Below, in pieces: positions 15,946-25,100 of a stretch of DNA of 38,009 nt (positions within the stretch are counted from its first letter, which is position 1; each line of letters opens with the position of its first letter). The notes below the pieces were generated by a model that saw nothing but the letters and a program-made list of their open reading frames with translations, made no database searches and was not told the origin of the DNA. This stretch comes from JBEEOW01 sp041191405. Its GTDB lineage: Bacteria > Bacteroidota > Bacteroidia > Cytophagales > UBA9547. The stretch is taken from positions 1-38,009 of the forward strand of contig JBEEOW010000035.1 of the NCBI GenBank assembly GCA_041191405.1. Reading direction: 5' to 3'. The translations under genes and the position numbers were made by a program.

Positions 15946-16129
15946 TTGCAATATTTACATTACAAATATAACTACATTTTGCAATATCAACATTACATTT
16001 TTAGAAATATTTTACAATATAAACATTAAAATAAAAATACCATATTGCAACATAGACATTACATAAACAAACACTTTTTGTAATTTTTACATTACAAAAT
16101 ATAAATATATTTACAACATAACCATTGCA
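15946..16129. repeat. Array of six near-palindromic 20-bp sites at exact 33-bp period
   Basis: Sites start at 15946, 15979, 16012, 16045, 16078 and 16111, each exactly 33 bp apart. The consensus is TTGCAATAT-N2-ACATTACAA. The two 9-bp halves are reverse complements at 7 of 9 positions. The roughly 13-bp spacers between sites are AT-rich and not conserved. A degenerate seventh site near 16143 is possible. The array fills the gap between the ATPase start and the pdxA terminator. Best reading: a multi-site operator or iteron for a dimeric DNA-binding protein, possibly the ATPase itself. Confidence 0.85.
15963..15970 (-). promoter_or_regulatory. Candidate -7 promoter element of the ATPase gene
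   Basis: On the minus strand these bases read TATATTTG, a perfect match to the Bacteroidota -7 consensus TAnnTTTG, 19 bp upstream of the ATG. A possible -33 TTG (15988-15990) lies within the second array site, and the -7 element abuts the first. A protein on the array should therefore occlude RNA polymerase. Confidence 0.5.
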
Positions 16130-16164
16130 AAATAAAAGTATATTAACATAAAAATCATAAAAAA

Positions 16165-16194
16165 AGGGTAAAAAAGATATAACTTTTTTACCCT
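16165..16194 (-). terminator. Terminator of pdxA
   Basis: AGGGTAAAAAAG (16165-16176) pairs perfectly with CTTTTTTACCCT (16183-16194). On the minus strand the stem is followed by TTTTTTATG. It lies 26 bp past the pdxA stop and marks the far end of the array region. Confidence 0.85.
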
Positions 16195-16220
16195 GAAACA
16201 ATTTTTATAAAACAACACAA

Positions 16221-17261
16221 TTACAAACCATGTACAACAAGTAAACCTTTTTTGTACTTAAGTATCTGAATATTTGTAAATAAAGCTTCTCTAAAAGAAG
16301 TTTCGTCGGCTTTGTTTTTACCAGCAATATCGTAAGCAGTTCCGTGGTCAGGTGAAGTACGAACTACTGAAAGTCCAGCAGTATAATTAACACCTGTTTC
16401 CATACTCAAAGTTTTAAATGGAATCAAGCCTTGGTCGTGATACATTGCTAAAACTGCATCAAATTTATCATACGAACCATTTCCAAAGAAACCATCAGCA
16501 GGATATGGCCCAAAAACTAAATTACCTCCATTTTTTAACTCTTCAATTGCAGCTGAAACAATTTCATCATCTTCAGTTCCAATAATGCCATTATCGCCAG
16601 CATGAGGATTTAATCCTAAAATTGCTACTTTGGGTTTACCTAAACCAAAATCTTTTTTCAATGAATTTAAAATCAATTTGGCTTTGCTAACAATTAAATC
16701 TTTTGTAATTGTTGAAGCAACTTTAGAAATTGGAATATGCCCTGTAACAACTGCAACTTTCAGTTTTTCAGCTACTAAAAACATTAAGCTTTCACTATTT
16801 TTACCAAATTTATCAGCAAAAAATTCAGTATGACCAGCATATTTAAACTCTTCGTTTTGAATATTTTTCTTGTTAATAGGCGAAGTAACAATCCCGTCAA
16901 GTTTATTATTTTGAAGGTCTTCAGTAGCCGCTTTTAAAGATAAATAAGCGCATTTACCTGCAATGTCAGTAACTTTTCCTGGCTCAACAGCATAATCATC
17001 CTCCCAAACTTGAACAACATTGATTTTTTTAAGATTAACCTCATCAATACTTTTAATTCCTTGATAATGAAAATCTTCAAGATCTAATAACTTTTTCCAA
17101 CGTTGAATCACTTTGATTGAAGCATAAATTACAGGAGTACAAAGCTTTGTAATTCTACTATCATTCAAGGTTTTAAATATTACCTCCGGACCAATACCAT
17201 TAAAATCACCGAGGGTAATTCCAATAATAGGTTTATATAATTGTTCAGGTTCTTGAGCCAT
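16221..17261 (-). CDS. pdxA: 4-hydroxythreonine-4-phosphate dehydrogenase
   Basis: 346 aa, normal length. PdxA oxidises 4-phosphohydroxy-L-threonine (NAD-dependent, divalent metal) in the DXP-dependent route to pyridoxal 5'-phosphate. Seen in sequence: GITLGDFNGIGPEVI near the N-terminus, SPINKKNI and GHTEFFAD (metal and substrate loop), LNPHAGDNG with the metal-binding His, AMYHDQGLIPFK, and RTSPDHGTAYDIAGK near the C-terminus. No other pyridoxal-synthesis gene is in the window. It is the gene upstream of the ATPase on the same strand, but a strong terminator separates them. The PLP product serves the three aminotransferases in this window, though that is not evidence of linkage. Confidence 0.97.
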   Translation of the reverse strand: MAQEPEQLYKPIIGITLGDFNGIGPEVIFKTLNDSRITKLCTPVIYASIKVIQRWKKLLDLEDFHYQGIKSIDEVNLKKINVVQVWEDDYAVEPGKVTDIAGKCAYLSLKAATEDLQNNKLDGIVTSPINKKNIQNEEFKYAGHTEFFADKFGKNSESLMFLVAEKLKVAVVTGHIPISKVASTITKDLIVSKAKLILNSLKKDFGLGKPKVAILGLNPHAGDNGIIGTEDDEIVSAAIEELKNGGNLVFGPYPADGFFGNGSYDKFDAVLAMYHDQGLIPFKTLSMETGVNYTAGLSVVRTSPDHGTAYDIAGKNKADETSFREALFTNIQILKYKKGLLVVHGL

Positions 17262-17360
17262 AATATTTTAATTTTAAATTTTGATTTAATATGAAAAATA
17301 GCTTCGCAATTTAAGGTAATTTTTAGTTTATTCTTAATAAATAGGTGTAGAAATCAAATT

Positions 17361-18473
17361 TCAATTAACACTTTTTATCAAAGAAATAATTTCATTTTGT
17401 TCAGCATCTGTTAATTGCGAACCTGATGGCAAACATAATCCTAATTCAAAAATTTGCTCACTATGTCCATTAATTTGGGCAAACTCTTTTTCAAAAACAG
17501 GCTGTAAATGCATTGGTTTCCATACCCTTCTCACTTCAATTCCATTTTCAAACATTAACTTTTGAATATTTTCTCGCTGAATTTGAGATTTACAAAGCAT
17601 TACTGTCAACCATCTATTACTTTTATTAACATCAATTTCAGGTTGAAAATTAAAATCACATAATGAAGATGCATACTTTGAGAAAATATTTCTTCTAGCT
17701 TCTACCCTTTTTTGCAACACATTAAATTGAGCAATACCAATTCCTGCCAAAATATTACTCATTCTATAGTTAAAACCAATTTGAGTATGCAAATAATGGT
17801 CTGCCACATCTTTAGCTTGAGTAGCTAAGTGTAAAGCTTGTTTGGCTTTTTCAGGAACAGTACAAATCAACACCCCTCCTCCAGAAGTAGTAATTATTTT
17901 ATTTCCATTAAATGAAAAAACAGCATATTCACCTTGATTACCAATTGGTTCATTATCAATTTTACTACCTAATGCCTCTGCAGAATCTTGGATAATTGTA
18001 ATATTATTGCTTTTGCAAATAGCATTAATTTCATTCCATTTAGCAGGCATTCCGAATAAATCGGTAGCAATTAAAGCCTTAATTTTTAAGTTTTTATTTT
18101 TACAGTCGATAATTGCTTTTTGTAATAAATCAGGACAAATATTCCAAGTATCTAATTCACTATCAATAAAATAAGGAATAGCATTTACATATTTAATTAC
18201 ATTGGCTGATGCAGTAAAAGTAAATGATTGTACCATAACTACATCACCTTCTTTAACATCTGCACATTTTAAAGCTAAATGCAGCGCAGCAGTACCAGAA
18301 TTTAATGCAACTACATTTTGATTATTTAAGTAAGCTCCCACCAAATGTTCAAACTCACTGATATTCTCCCCAACTGGTGAAATATAATTTTTATCAAATG
18401 CTGATTGTATGTAGCTCATTTCCTTGCCACTTAAGTGTGGTGGCGACAAAAATATTCTTATTGTATTTGCCAT
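17361..18473 (-). CDS. DegT/DnrJ/EryC1/StrS-family sugar aminotransferase (PglE-like)
   Basis: 370 aa from the ATG at 18473; an in-frame TTG one codon upstream is ignored. The N-terminal IFLSPPHLSGKEMSYIQSAF and YISPVGENISEFE are typical of nucleotide-sugar 4-aminotransferases. PLP site: NSGTAALHLAL (58-68), DSAEALGS (163-170) and SFNGNKIITTSGGG with Schiff-base K192. The expected reaction is transfer of an amino group from glutamate to a UDP-4-keto-6-deoxy sugar. It directly follows an N-acyltransferase gene with a one-base stop/start overlap (TGATG), so the pair would make an N-acetylated 4-amino sugar as in bacillosamine synthesis. The 4,6-dehydratase and glycosyltransferases are not in the window. 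Confidence 0.9.
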   Translation of the reverse strand: MANTIRIFLSPPHLSGKEMSYIQSAFDKNYISPVGENISEFEHLVGAYLNNQNVVALNSGTAALHLALKCADVKEGDVVMVQSFTFTASANVIKYVNAIPYFIDSELDTWNICPDLLQKAIIDCKNKNLKIKALIATDLFGMPAKWNEINAICKSNNITIIQDSAEALGSKIDNEPIGNQGEYAVFSFNGNKIITTSGGGVLICTVPEKAKQALHLATQAKDVADHYLHTQIGFNYRMSNILAGIGIAQFNVLQKRVEARRNIFSKYASSLCDFNFQPEIDVNKSNRWLTVMLCKSQIQRENIQKLMFENGIEVRRVWKPMHLQPVFEKEFAQINGHSEQIFELGLCLPSGSQLTDAEQNEIISLIKSVN

Positions 18474-19045
18474 CAATTCATTTTAATTATTCGCCCCGGA
18501 TTACCAACCACTACAGCATTATCAGGAACATCTGTAATCACCACAGTTCCAGCTCCAATCACACAATTTGCTCCTATATTAATTCCTTGAATTACTGTTG
18601 CATTTGCTCCAATCAATGTTTTTTCACCAACAGTTATATTACCACAAAGTGTAGCATTTGGTGCAATATGTACATAATCAGCTATTTGACAATGATGCTC
18701 TATAACTGAAGATGAATTTAAAATTACATGTTTGCCTATAATAGCTTTTGTGTGTACTACTGAAAAAGGTAAAATTATTGTTCCTTCGCCTATAGTTGTA
18801 CTTTCGCTTATATAAGATTTTGGACTTATCAACGTTACAAAACTGTGATTTACTAAATTTGCAATTTTTGCTCTATTTTGATTATCTCCAATTGATATTA
18901 AAAGTGGAAATTCAACTAAAAAATTACCTTTATAAGGATTGGTCAAATCATCAAAAATTGTTACAACTTCAAAACCTACACTTAAAGCCAATTCTTGAAC
19001 TACTTCTGAATGTACTCCACTTCCATATAAAAGAATTTTATTCAT
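18473..19045 (-). CDS. NeuD/PglD-family sugar N-acetyltransferase (left-handed beta-helix)
   Basis: 190 aa. The N-terminal Rossmann-like half (KILLYGSGVHSEVV, VVTIFDD) is followed by hexapeptide repeats forming a left-handed beta-helix (about 80-185; ISESTTIGEGTIILPFS, IGKHVILN, LIGANATVIQGINIGANCVIGAGTVV). Putative catalytic H117 lies in SSSVIEHHC, equivalent in context to the PglD histidine. The protein ends DNAVVVGNPGRIIKMN, typical of PglD/NeuD. It would acetylate the amino group installed by the aminotransferase encoded next (one-base overlap). A -7-like TATCTTCG lies 20 bp upstream. Confidence 0.9.
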   Translation of the reverse strand: MNKILLYGSGVHSEVVQELALSVGFEVVTIFDDLTNPYKGNFLVEFPLLISIGDNQNRAKIANLVNHSFVTLISPKSYISESTTIGEGTIILPFSVVHTKAIIGKHVILNSSSVIEHHCQIADYVHIAPNATLCGNITVGEKTLIGANATVIQGINIGANCVIGAGTVVITDVPDNAVVVGNPGRIIKMN

Positions 19046-19065
19046 GTATATAATTAAGGTATTTG

Positions 19066-19073
19066 CGAAGATA
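19066..19073 (-). promoter_or_regulatory. Candidate -7 element of the acetyltransferase-aminotransferase operon
   Basis: The minus strand reads TATCTTCG, one base from TAnnTTTG, 20 bp upstream of the ATG at 19045. No clear -33 TTG at ideal spacing was identified, so this is a moderate call. Confidence 0.4.
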
Positions 19074-19151
19074 ATAAATTTTTATTCAATGCTTAGAAAG
19101 TTAAATAAGCAAATTGTTTTTAAAAATAAAATAATTACCGTTCAAAAAACG

Positions 19152-19159
19152 TATTTTTG
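19152..19159 (+). promoter_or_regulatory. Candidate -7 element of the flippase gene
   Basis: TATTTTTG matches TAnnTTTG and lies 7 bp before the ATG at 19167. If used, the transcript would be nearly leaderless. Confidence 0.35.
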
Positions 19160-19166
19160 AAATATT

Positions 19167-20618
19167 ATGGGAATTATTAAAAAACAAGGAATAGTAAACA
19201 GTATCATTACATTTTTGGGTATTGGTATTGGATTTATAAGCTTAACAATTCTTCAACCTATATTTTTAACAAAAGAGGAATTGGGATTAACTAGAATACT
19301 ATTTACAGCTTCGTACTTAGTTTCAAGTATTATCCCTCTTGGAGCTACCAATATTATAACTCGATATTTTCCCAAATTTAAAAATGAAGCCAAAGGACAT
19401 CACGGTTTTTTAGGTTTTATATTTTGTTTTGTACTAGCTGGATATATCATTGCATTAAGCTTACTCTTCATATTTAAGCCCTTTATCATTTCTCAATACC
19501 AAGCCAAATCTCCTTTATTTACAGACTACTATTTATGGCTTGTTCCCTTTTCCTTATTATTATCACTTGTAACAATCTTAAGTTTATATTGCTATGCTTT
19601 ATATAAAACCTATTTTGCATCTTTGCTTAATGACATAATTGTCAGACTTTTATCTGTAATTTTATTTTCAATTTATTTTCTAAAAATAATTCCATTAGAT
19701 ACAATGATTACCTTATTTGTAGGTATTTATGGATTTCAGGCAGTGGCATTAATTATATTTCTGATTAAAGAAAAAGCATTTAATCTAAAAATTGATTTTG
19801 ATTTTTTAAAGTCCTTAAATATAAAATCTATCATATTTTATTCTTTAGTTTTTACAATTGCCCCTACCGCATCTTATGGAATCAAGTTTATTGATTCAAT
19901 TGTAATGGCAAAATACCAGTTACTTGATATCGTTGGAATTTATGCGATTGCTGCATTTATTCCTACTTTTATTGAAGCTCCATTAACTGCACTTGAAAAA
20001 ATAGCAAACGCCAAAATCGCTGATGCGCTCAATAGAAATGACATTGAAAACATTAAAGATATCTACTATAAATCCTGTAGATATATGATGGTAATTGGTG
20101 GATTATTATTGTTGTTGATTTATACAAATGTTGGATATTTATTATCTTTTTTACCAGAAGGATATAGTGCAGGTACAAATGCTGCTTTGATAATCAGCTT
20201 AAGTTCATTATTTAATTTATATACTGGCACCAATACCTCTTTAATTTTCAACTCTAGTAGCTTCTTATTTGGTACACTTTTACTTTTATTGGTAATGGTA
20301 TTAAACCTTTGTTTGAGTATTTGGTTAATACCAATTATAGGTATTGAAGGTGCTGCTTGTGCTAATGCTTTGGCTGGTTTTAGTTATAATCTTTCTAAAT
20401 TCCTATTTATCAAATATAAATTCAAATTACAACCTTACGATTTTAGAAATTTAAAAATAACACTAATTACTGCTTTAAGTGTGGGAGTATTATTCTGTTT
20501 ACCAGAAGTTTATAATTTATACTTTAGCGCTATCTATAAAACCTTGATTGTTTGTTCAGTTTATGCAGGTCTAATATATATTTCGAAAGCAGTTACTATT
20601 CAGGAAATTATGAAGTAG
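19167..20618 (+). CDS. Polysaccharide biosynthesis flippase (Wzx/MOP superfamily)
   Basis: 483 aa, with about 12-14 strongly hydrophobic membrane helices across its length. The N-terminus (GIIKKQGIVNSIITFLGIGIGFISLTILQPIFLTKEELGLTRILF) and an internal region with GIYAIAAFIPTFIEAPLTALEKIANAKIAD are typical of MOP/Wzx-type flippases that move undecaprenyl-linked sugars. It is divergent from the amino-sugar acetyltransferase and aminotransferase pair, so it probably serves the same surface glycan. The last codon and stop run into a 7-bp tandem repeat (20615-20705); the first copy contains the stop codon TAG. Confidence 0.9.
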   Translation: MGIIKKQGIVNSIITFLGIGIGFISLTILQPIFLTKEELGLTRILFTASYLVSSIIPLGATNIITRYFPKFKNEAKGHHGFLGFIFCFVLAGYIIALSLLFIFKPFIISQYQAKSPLFTDYYLWLVPFSLLLSLVTILSLYCYALYKTYFASLLNDIIVRLLSVILFSIYFLKIIPLDTMITLFVGIYGFQAVALIIFLIKEKAFNLKIDFDFLKSLNIKSIIFYSLVFTIAPTASYGIKFIDSIVMAKYQLLDIVGIYAIAAFIPTFIEAPLTALEKIANAKIADALNRNDIENIKDIYYKSCRYMMVIGGLLLLLIYTNVGYLLSFLPEGYSAGTNAALIISLSSLFNLYTGTNTSLIFNSSSFLFGTLLLLLVMVLNLCLSIWLIPIIGIEGAACANALAGFSYNLSKFLFIKYKFKLQPYDFRNLKITLITALSVGVLFCLPEVYNLYFSAIYKTLIVCSVYAGLIYISKAVTIQEIMK

Positions 20619-20705
20619 ATTGTAGATTATAGATTGTAGATTGTAGATTGTAGATTGTAGATTGTAGATTGTAGATTGTAGATTGTAGATTGTAGATTGT
20701 AGATT
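20615..20705. repeat. Thirteen-copy 7-bp tandem repeat (GTAGATT)
   Basis: Ninety-one bases made of exactly 13 heptamers GTAGATT; only the third copy differs (ATAGATT). It begins inside the flippase stop codon and fills most of the 151-bp gap to the convergent LRR gene. A second, imperfect word set (TAACATCT/TAATATCT, about 20741-20762) follows. The near-perfect copies imply recent slippage, so copy number may vary between isolates. Confidence 0.95.
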
Positions 20706-20769
20706 ATTGAATTTAAGAAATATATCTTATGTCTTAAGTCTAACATCTAATATCTAACATCTCCCCAAA

Positions 20770-22083
20770 CTACTTTTTACAAGGAACCCAAGGAGTACTA
20801 ATACCATCTTTAATCCAGAAACGTTTATTTGATTCTGAACTTGCTTTTGAAATTTGAGTTGCCGACAAACAGTAAACTAAACCAGGATTTCCACTACAAT
20901 TTAAAAAAGATAATGCAACATTTTTTGAAACATCAAGACTAGTGATTTTATTATTGTTACATTCTAATTTATTAAGTTTTATATTCTTACTTACATCTAA
21001 AGCTGCTAATTGATTATTCGTACAACTCAATGTTGTTAAATGTAAATTCCCAGTAACATTTAAAGATGTAAGCTGATTATAAATACAAAGTAACTCTTTT
21101 AATTGAACACACTTACTTACATCCAAACTTATTAATTTATTAGTGTAACAATACAATTGAGTTAAACTTACTGCTCCAGTTACAAGTAAAGTTGAAAGTC
21201 TATTATTATAACAATATAATGTGGTTAGTTGAGCACAACCTGATACATTCAAAGTTGTAAGCATATTATCCTGACATTCAATCCACTTTAAATGAATATT
21301 TTTAGTTAAATCTAAAGTAGAAATTTTATTTGATTCACAATATAGATGGGTTAGGTGTGATAATTTTGATACATCTAAAGCTGTCAATTGGTTATCCTTG
21401 CACCATAATGTTTTTAATAAATTAGCTCCATTTACTACTAAAGTTGTAAGTTGATTTTCATTACATTCAAAAGCTGTTAATCCTGCATTTTTCGAAATAT
21501 CTAATGATTTTAGCTGATTTGAAGAACAATTTAATGTATGAAGTTTAGTATTAGTTGAGGTATTTAATGCAGAAAGTTGATTCAAGCTGCAATCAATATC
21601 ATTAAGATGTATTGAACTACTAATATCTAAACTTGTAATTTCATTATGCTGGCAATGTAATTTTGTAAGAGCAACATTTCCACCTAAAGTCAGGGTAACT
21701 AATTCATTTTCTTGGCAATGTAATTCTTTTAATTGAGTCAAACCTACAACACTTAAAAATGTCAATTTATTAGCTTTACAATCAACGGTTGTGAGTTTTG
21801 TGTTTTTTGAAAGATCAAGCTTTGTAATTTCGTTGTGAGAACATTCCAACACAGTTAAATTTTTAAAAGCTTCAATACCAGTTAAATTCTTTATTCCTTG
21901 ATTTGAAATATCCAAAAAAGCAATTCCTTTTGCTTCAACTAATTCAATTTTATCATTACCATCAATATCAACACCTTTCTCAAGTAAAACTGACAAAAAT
22001 TTAGCATCCGGAATTGATACTTGTTGTGAAAACAAATCTACCTGAATGAATATTAAAAATAGTAGTAATAAGCTATTTTTCAT
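20770..22083 (-). CDS. Secreted leucine-rich-repeat protein with regular cysteine-containing repeats
   Basis: 437 aa. A signal peptide (MKNSLLLLFLIFIQVDLFSQ) is followed by a short cap region with VSIPDAKFLSVLLEKGVDIDGNDKIELVEA. About 15-16 tandem LRRs of 21 residues follow (about 60-395), with consensus LTxLxCxxNxLTxLDVSxNxxL; a Cys sits at the position commonly Asn or Cys in LRRs of this type. The C-terminal segment ends in ISTPWVPCKK and has no recognisable T9SS sorting domain. Such proteins are usually periplasmic or surface-exposed binding scaffolds; the ligand is unknown. It lies 84 bp downstream of tamB on the same strand and converges on the flippase gene. Confidence 0.9.
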   Translation of the reverse strand: MKNSLLLLFLIFIQVDLFSQQVSIPDAKFLSVLLEKGVDIDGNDKIELVEAKGIAFLDISNQGIKNLTGIEAFKNLTVLECSHNEITKLDLSKNTKLTTVDCKANKLTFLSVVGLTQLKELHCQENELVTLTLGGNVALTKLHCQHNEITSLDISSSIHLNDIDCSLNQLSALNTSTNTKLHTLNCSSNQLKSLDISKNAGLTAFECNENQLTTLVVNGANLLKTLWCKDNQLTALDVSKLSHLTHLYCESNKISTLDLTKNIHLKWIECQDNMLTTLNVSGCAQLTTLYCYNNRLSTLLVTGAVSLTQLYCYTNKLISLDVSKCVQLKELLCIYNQLTSLNVTGNLHLTTLSCTNNQLAALDVSKNIKLNKLECNNNKITSLDVSKNVALSFLNCSGNPGLVYCLSATQISKASSESNKRFWIKDGISTPWVPCKK

Positions 22084-22167
22084 ATTATTATTTTATTATT
22101 AAACCATAAATTAACAAAAAAAATAGTTTTAACCCAAAATTTTATAAAAAGTAATAATCTCCCAAAT

Positions 22168-25100
22168 TTACTGCAAAGCTTTTGATTTCCTTTTTATTAA
22201 TTCATCTAGATTATCAAAACTTTTTGAATGCAATAAACTTACCCCACCTTGTTGTGTTGAGTTTACACTAGTTCCACCTCCAATCAATGTTGATTGATTT
22301 GATTTTGTAAAAGCTTTTACACTAAGGTTACCTGAATTAGTAACCTGATATTCAAGTGTTAAATCGCCTAATAAAGACTGAGTATTATATTGCCCCAAAG
22401 CATTTGAACGTGCCCCATCTGAACTAAATCGTAATTTATCTCCAAATTGATATTGAAGTTTAAGCTTTAATGCATTTAAATCAGTTGCACTAAATCCACT
22501 TAAATTTATATCAATTTGAAAATTTGGATCAACTTGTGAAATCCAGTTATTTAACTGATTAGAAAGCAATTCTGTTAATGTTTTACCTGTTGCTGAGGAG
22601 GCATACCCTCCACCTGAACTTTGTTCGGGCCAAAACTGACGTAACATTAAAAGTGCAAAAACTTGCTTATTAAGCTCTTGCTCATTTGTTTGAATTTTAT
22701 TTTTAAATTCAAGTAAACTAATATCTAAATAAGGAGGATTTTTTATATCAATACCTAATGTAATATTTGGTTTCATAATTTCACCCTTCAAATTTAAATT
22801 CACATAAACTGGTTGTGCAGCTTTTAATTTAACAGAATCATCCGAATTAGTAGATAAGGTAGATAATGAAATATTTTGTAAATGATAAACTGATATATCA
22901 GCAATACCAGCATAAGCATCGCCACTCCAATTTATATTACTTCCTGGTCTGATTTCAAAAATTTTAGATACTACTGTTAAAAAAGTAAAATGATATTTGC
23001 CTTCTGTAAAAGAATAATTCCCATACATTTTAAAATCCCCCTTAGTATCTATTTCTAATTTTAGTTTTCCAATTCCCTTTCCTGTAATCACATCACCAGT
23101 GGCGGCGTCTAAAATTATTGAACAATCGGCATCAGGAGTAATATCTAAATTTAAATTTAATTTAATACCCGACAAGTTTACTTTAGGTCTTTCTCCTTGT
23201 TCTTTTAATAATTGTTTTTGAGATTTGGATGTAAATTTTATAAATTCTTTTTGTTGCAAATAATTAATCCAACTCAAAGGAATATATACATCAGTACCTT
23301 TTCTACTAGTAAAATTCCCAGAAATATATACATCATCAAAAGTTCCCTTTATTGACATATCTCCATCTACAATTGATTTTCCATAATACAATGCATCTGG
23401 ATTTTTATAAATATCAAAAACAGTAAAATTATTAAGATCACCATTTAAGTTTATTTTAAAATCAGTAAAATAATTATGTTCAAGTCCTCCACTTACAATT
23501 GCTACATTATTATTCTCATCAATAAGTTTGGTTCGGTTTACAAAAATTTTATTATTGGTTATTGATACATTGTCTGAAAACTGATAAAAAGTATTTAAAT
23601 ACTTAATTTTAAATCCTCCGAGATGTACAAATGCAGAACCATTAATATCAACTTTTTTTAATGCTCCTTTTAAACTAAAAGCCCCAGTAACCTCCCCTTG
23701 CATATTTGAAACATACTCTCCCAAAAAGGTCTCTAATAATTTTAGAGAAGTTTTATTTAACTCAATTGTCAAGTTTAGAGCTTGTTCAGGATTAAAAGGG
23801 TCATAATCTCCAAAAATTGTTGCTACTTGAAAATTATCTCTTTGTAAATCTAAATCTAAATTTACTTTTTGAGTTAAATTATTCCAAGCTGACCAACCTT
23901 TAATATGTCCAACTTTAATATTTTCAATAATTAAATCTGTAATATCCAAGTTACTTTGTAACTGAAATCCGGTTTTCAATTTTTTAATTGATAAATCTGC
24001 ATTAGCAATACCTGAATAATTTCCTTGTGTTAATGAAGTTAAAGAATTTACATTAAAATTTCTTATGTTGAAATTTATAGCTTTGTTAGAATTATCAGAA
24101 TATTCGCCAACCACAGAAAGGAATTGAGCTTCATTGGTCAAAGTTAATCCATCAAAAATAATATCATCACCCTTAAAATGAATCATACTTTCTGTTTGGA
24201 GTTGCCAAAACTTATCCAAAGCAGTCAAATCCATACGTTTTAAATACAATTGCATTTCATTAGGAATAAAAGTTATTGCCCCTTCTAAATCAGCATGATT
24301 TGGATAAGTAGCATGTGAAAATGAGGATTTTAAATTAATTACATTATCAACCCAATAACCTTGAAAAACACCATCTTTTATTAATGGTTTTCCATCTAAT
24401 AATTGTTGGTTGGCTGTAAAATTACCTACTGCCAACACTTTGGTACTATCCGATGATTTTGATGTACTAAAATCTAAAAATGCATCTCTAAACTCTACTG
24501 ATTTAAAACCGAATTTATCAATTTTACCATCTACACTAAAGCTTGATTTTTCGCCATTGGCTAAATTACCCCGTAAATTTGTATTGGGTGAAACATAAGC
24601 TCCAGGTAAAATTAAACTCAAAAACGGATTAAATTTCTTCAAAGTTAAATCATAAGCTACCTTATAATGATTGTGATGTTGCTTTAATTTTTGTTTATAA
24701 TAAGCTTGAGTATTTTTATCATTATGTTGAAAATAAAGCTTATATTCTTTTACAAACATTTGAGCATCATCTACCAATTGAGTAAATTCAAAATCACCAA
24801 TAGCAGATAAATCCATAATTTCAGAAACCAATACAAACGACCTTTGATCACCATATTTAAATGAATTTAAATCAAGTGTATCAATTGAAAGTGACTTATT
24901 ATTATAAGTAACTTTGGTTTGTAAAAAATTAGCAGTACCAACCATTTTATCAATTTTCAAACCTTTAATTTTCAAATCAATAGTACTACTCAATTGAAGA
25001 TCTAAATTCGCTATTTTAAGTTTATTTAAATCCATTTTTTCAATCACACCAGTTACTCCAATACTATCGTGATTATTTTGCATATCTACCTCTCCATCAA

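Noticed and set aside
15946..16129. Possible CRISPR array
   Set aside because: The 33-bp period leaves only about 13-bp spacers, the sites are palindromic and imperfect, and no cas gene is present.
16001..16201. 66-codon open frame on the minus strand across the 33-bp-period array
   Set aside because: The frame survives because 33 is a multiple of 3. Its residues are an echo of the repeated dyad, it overlaps a terminator, and it has no independent coding support.
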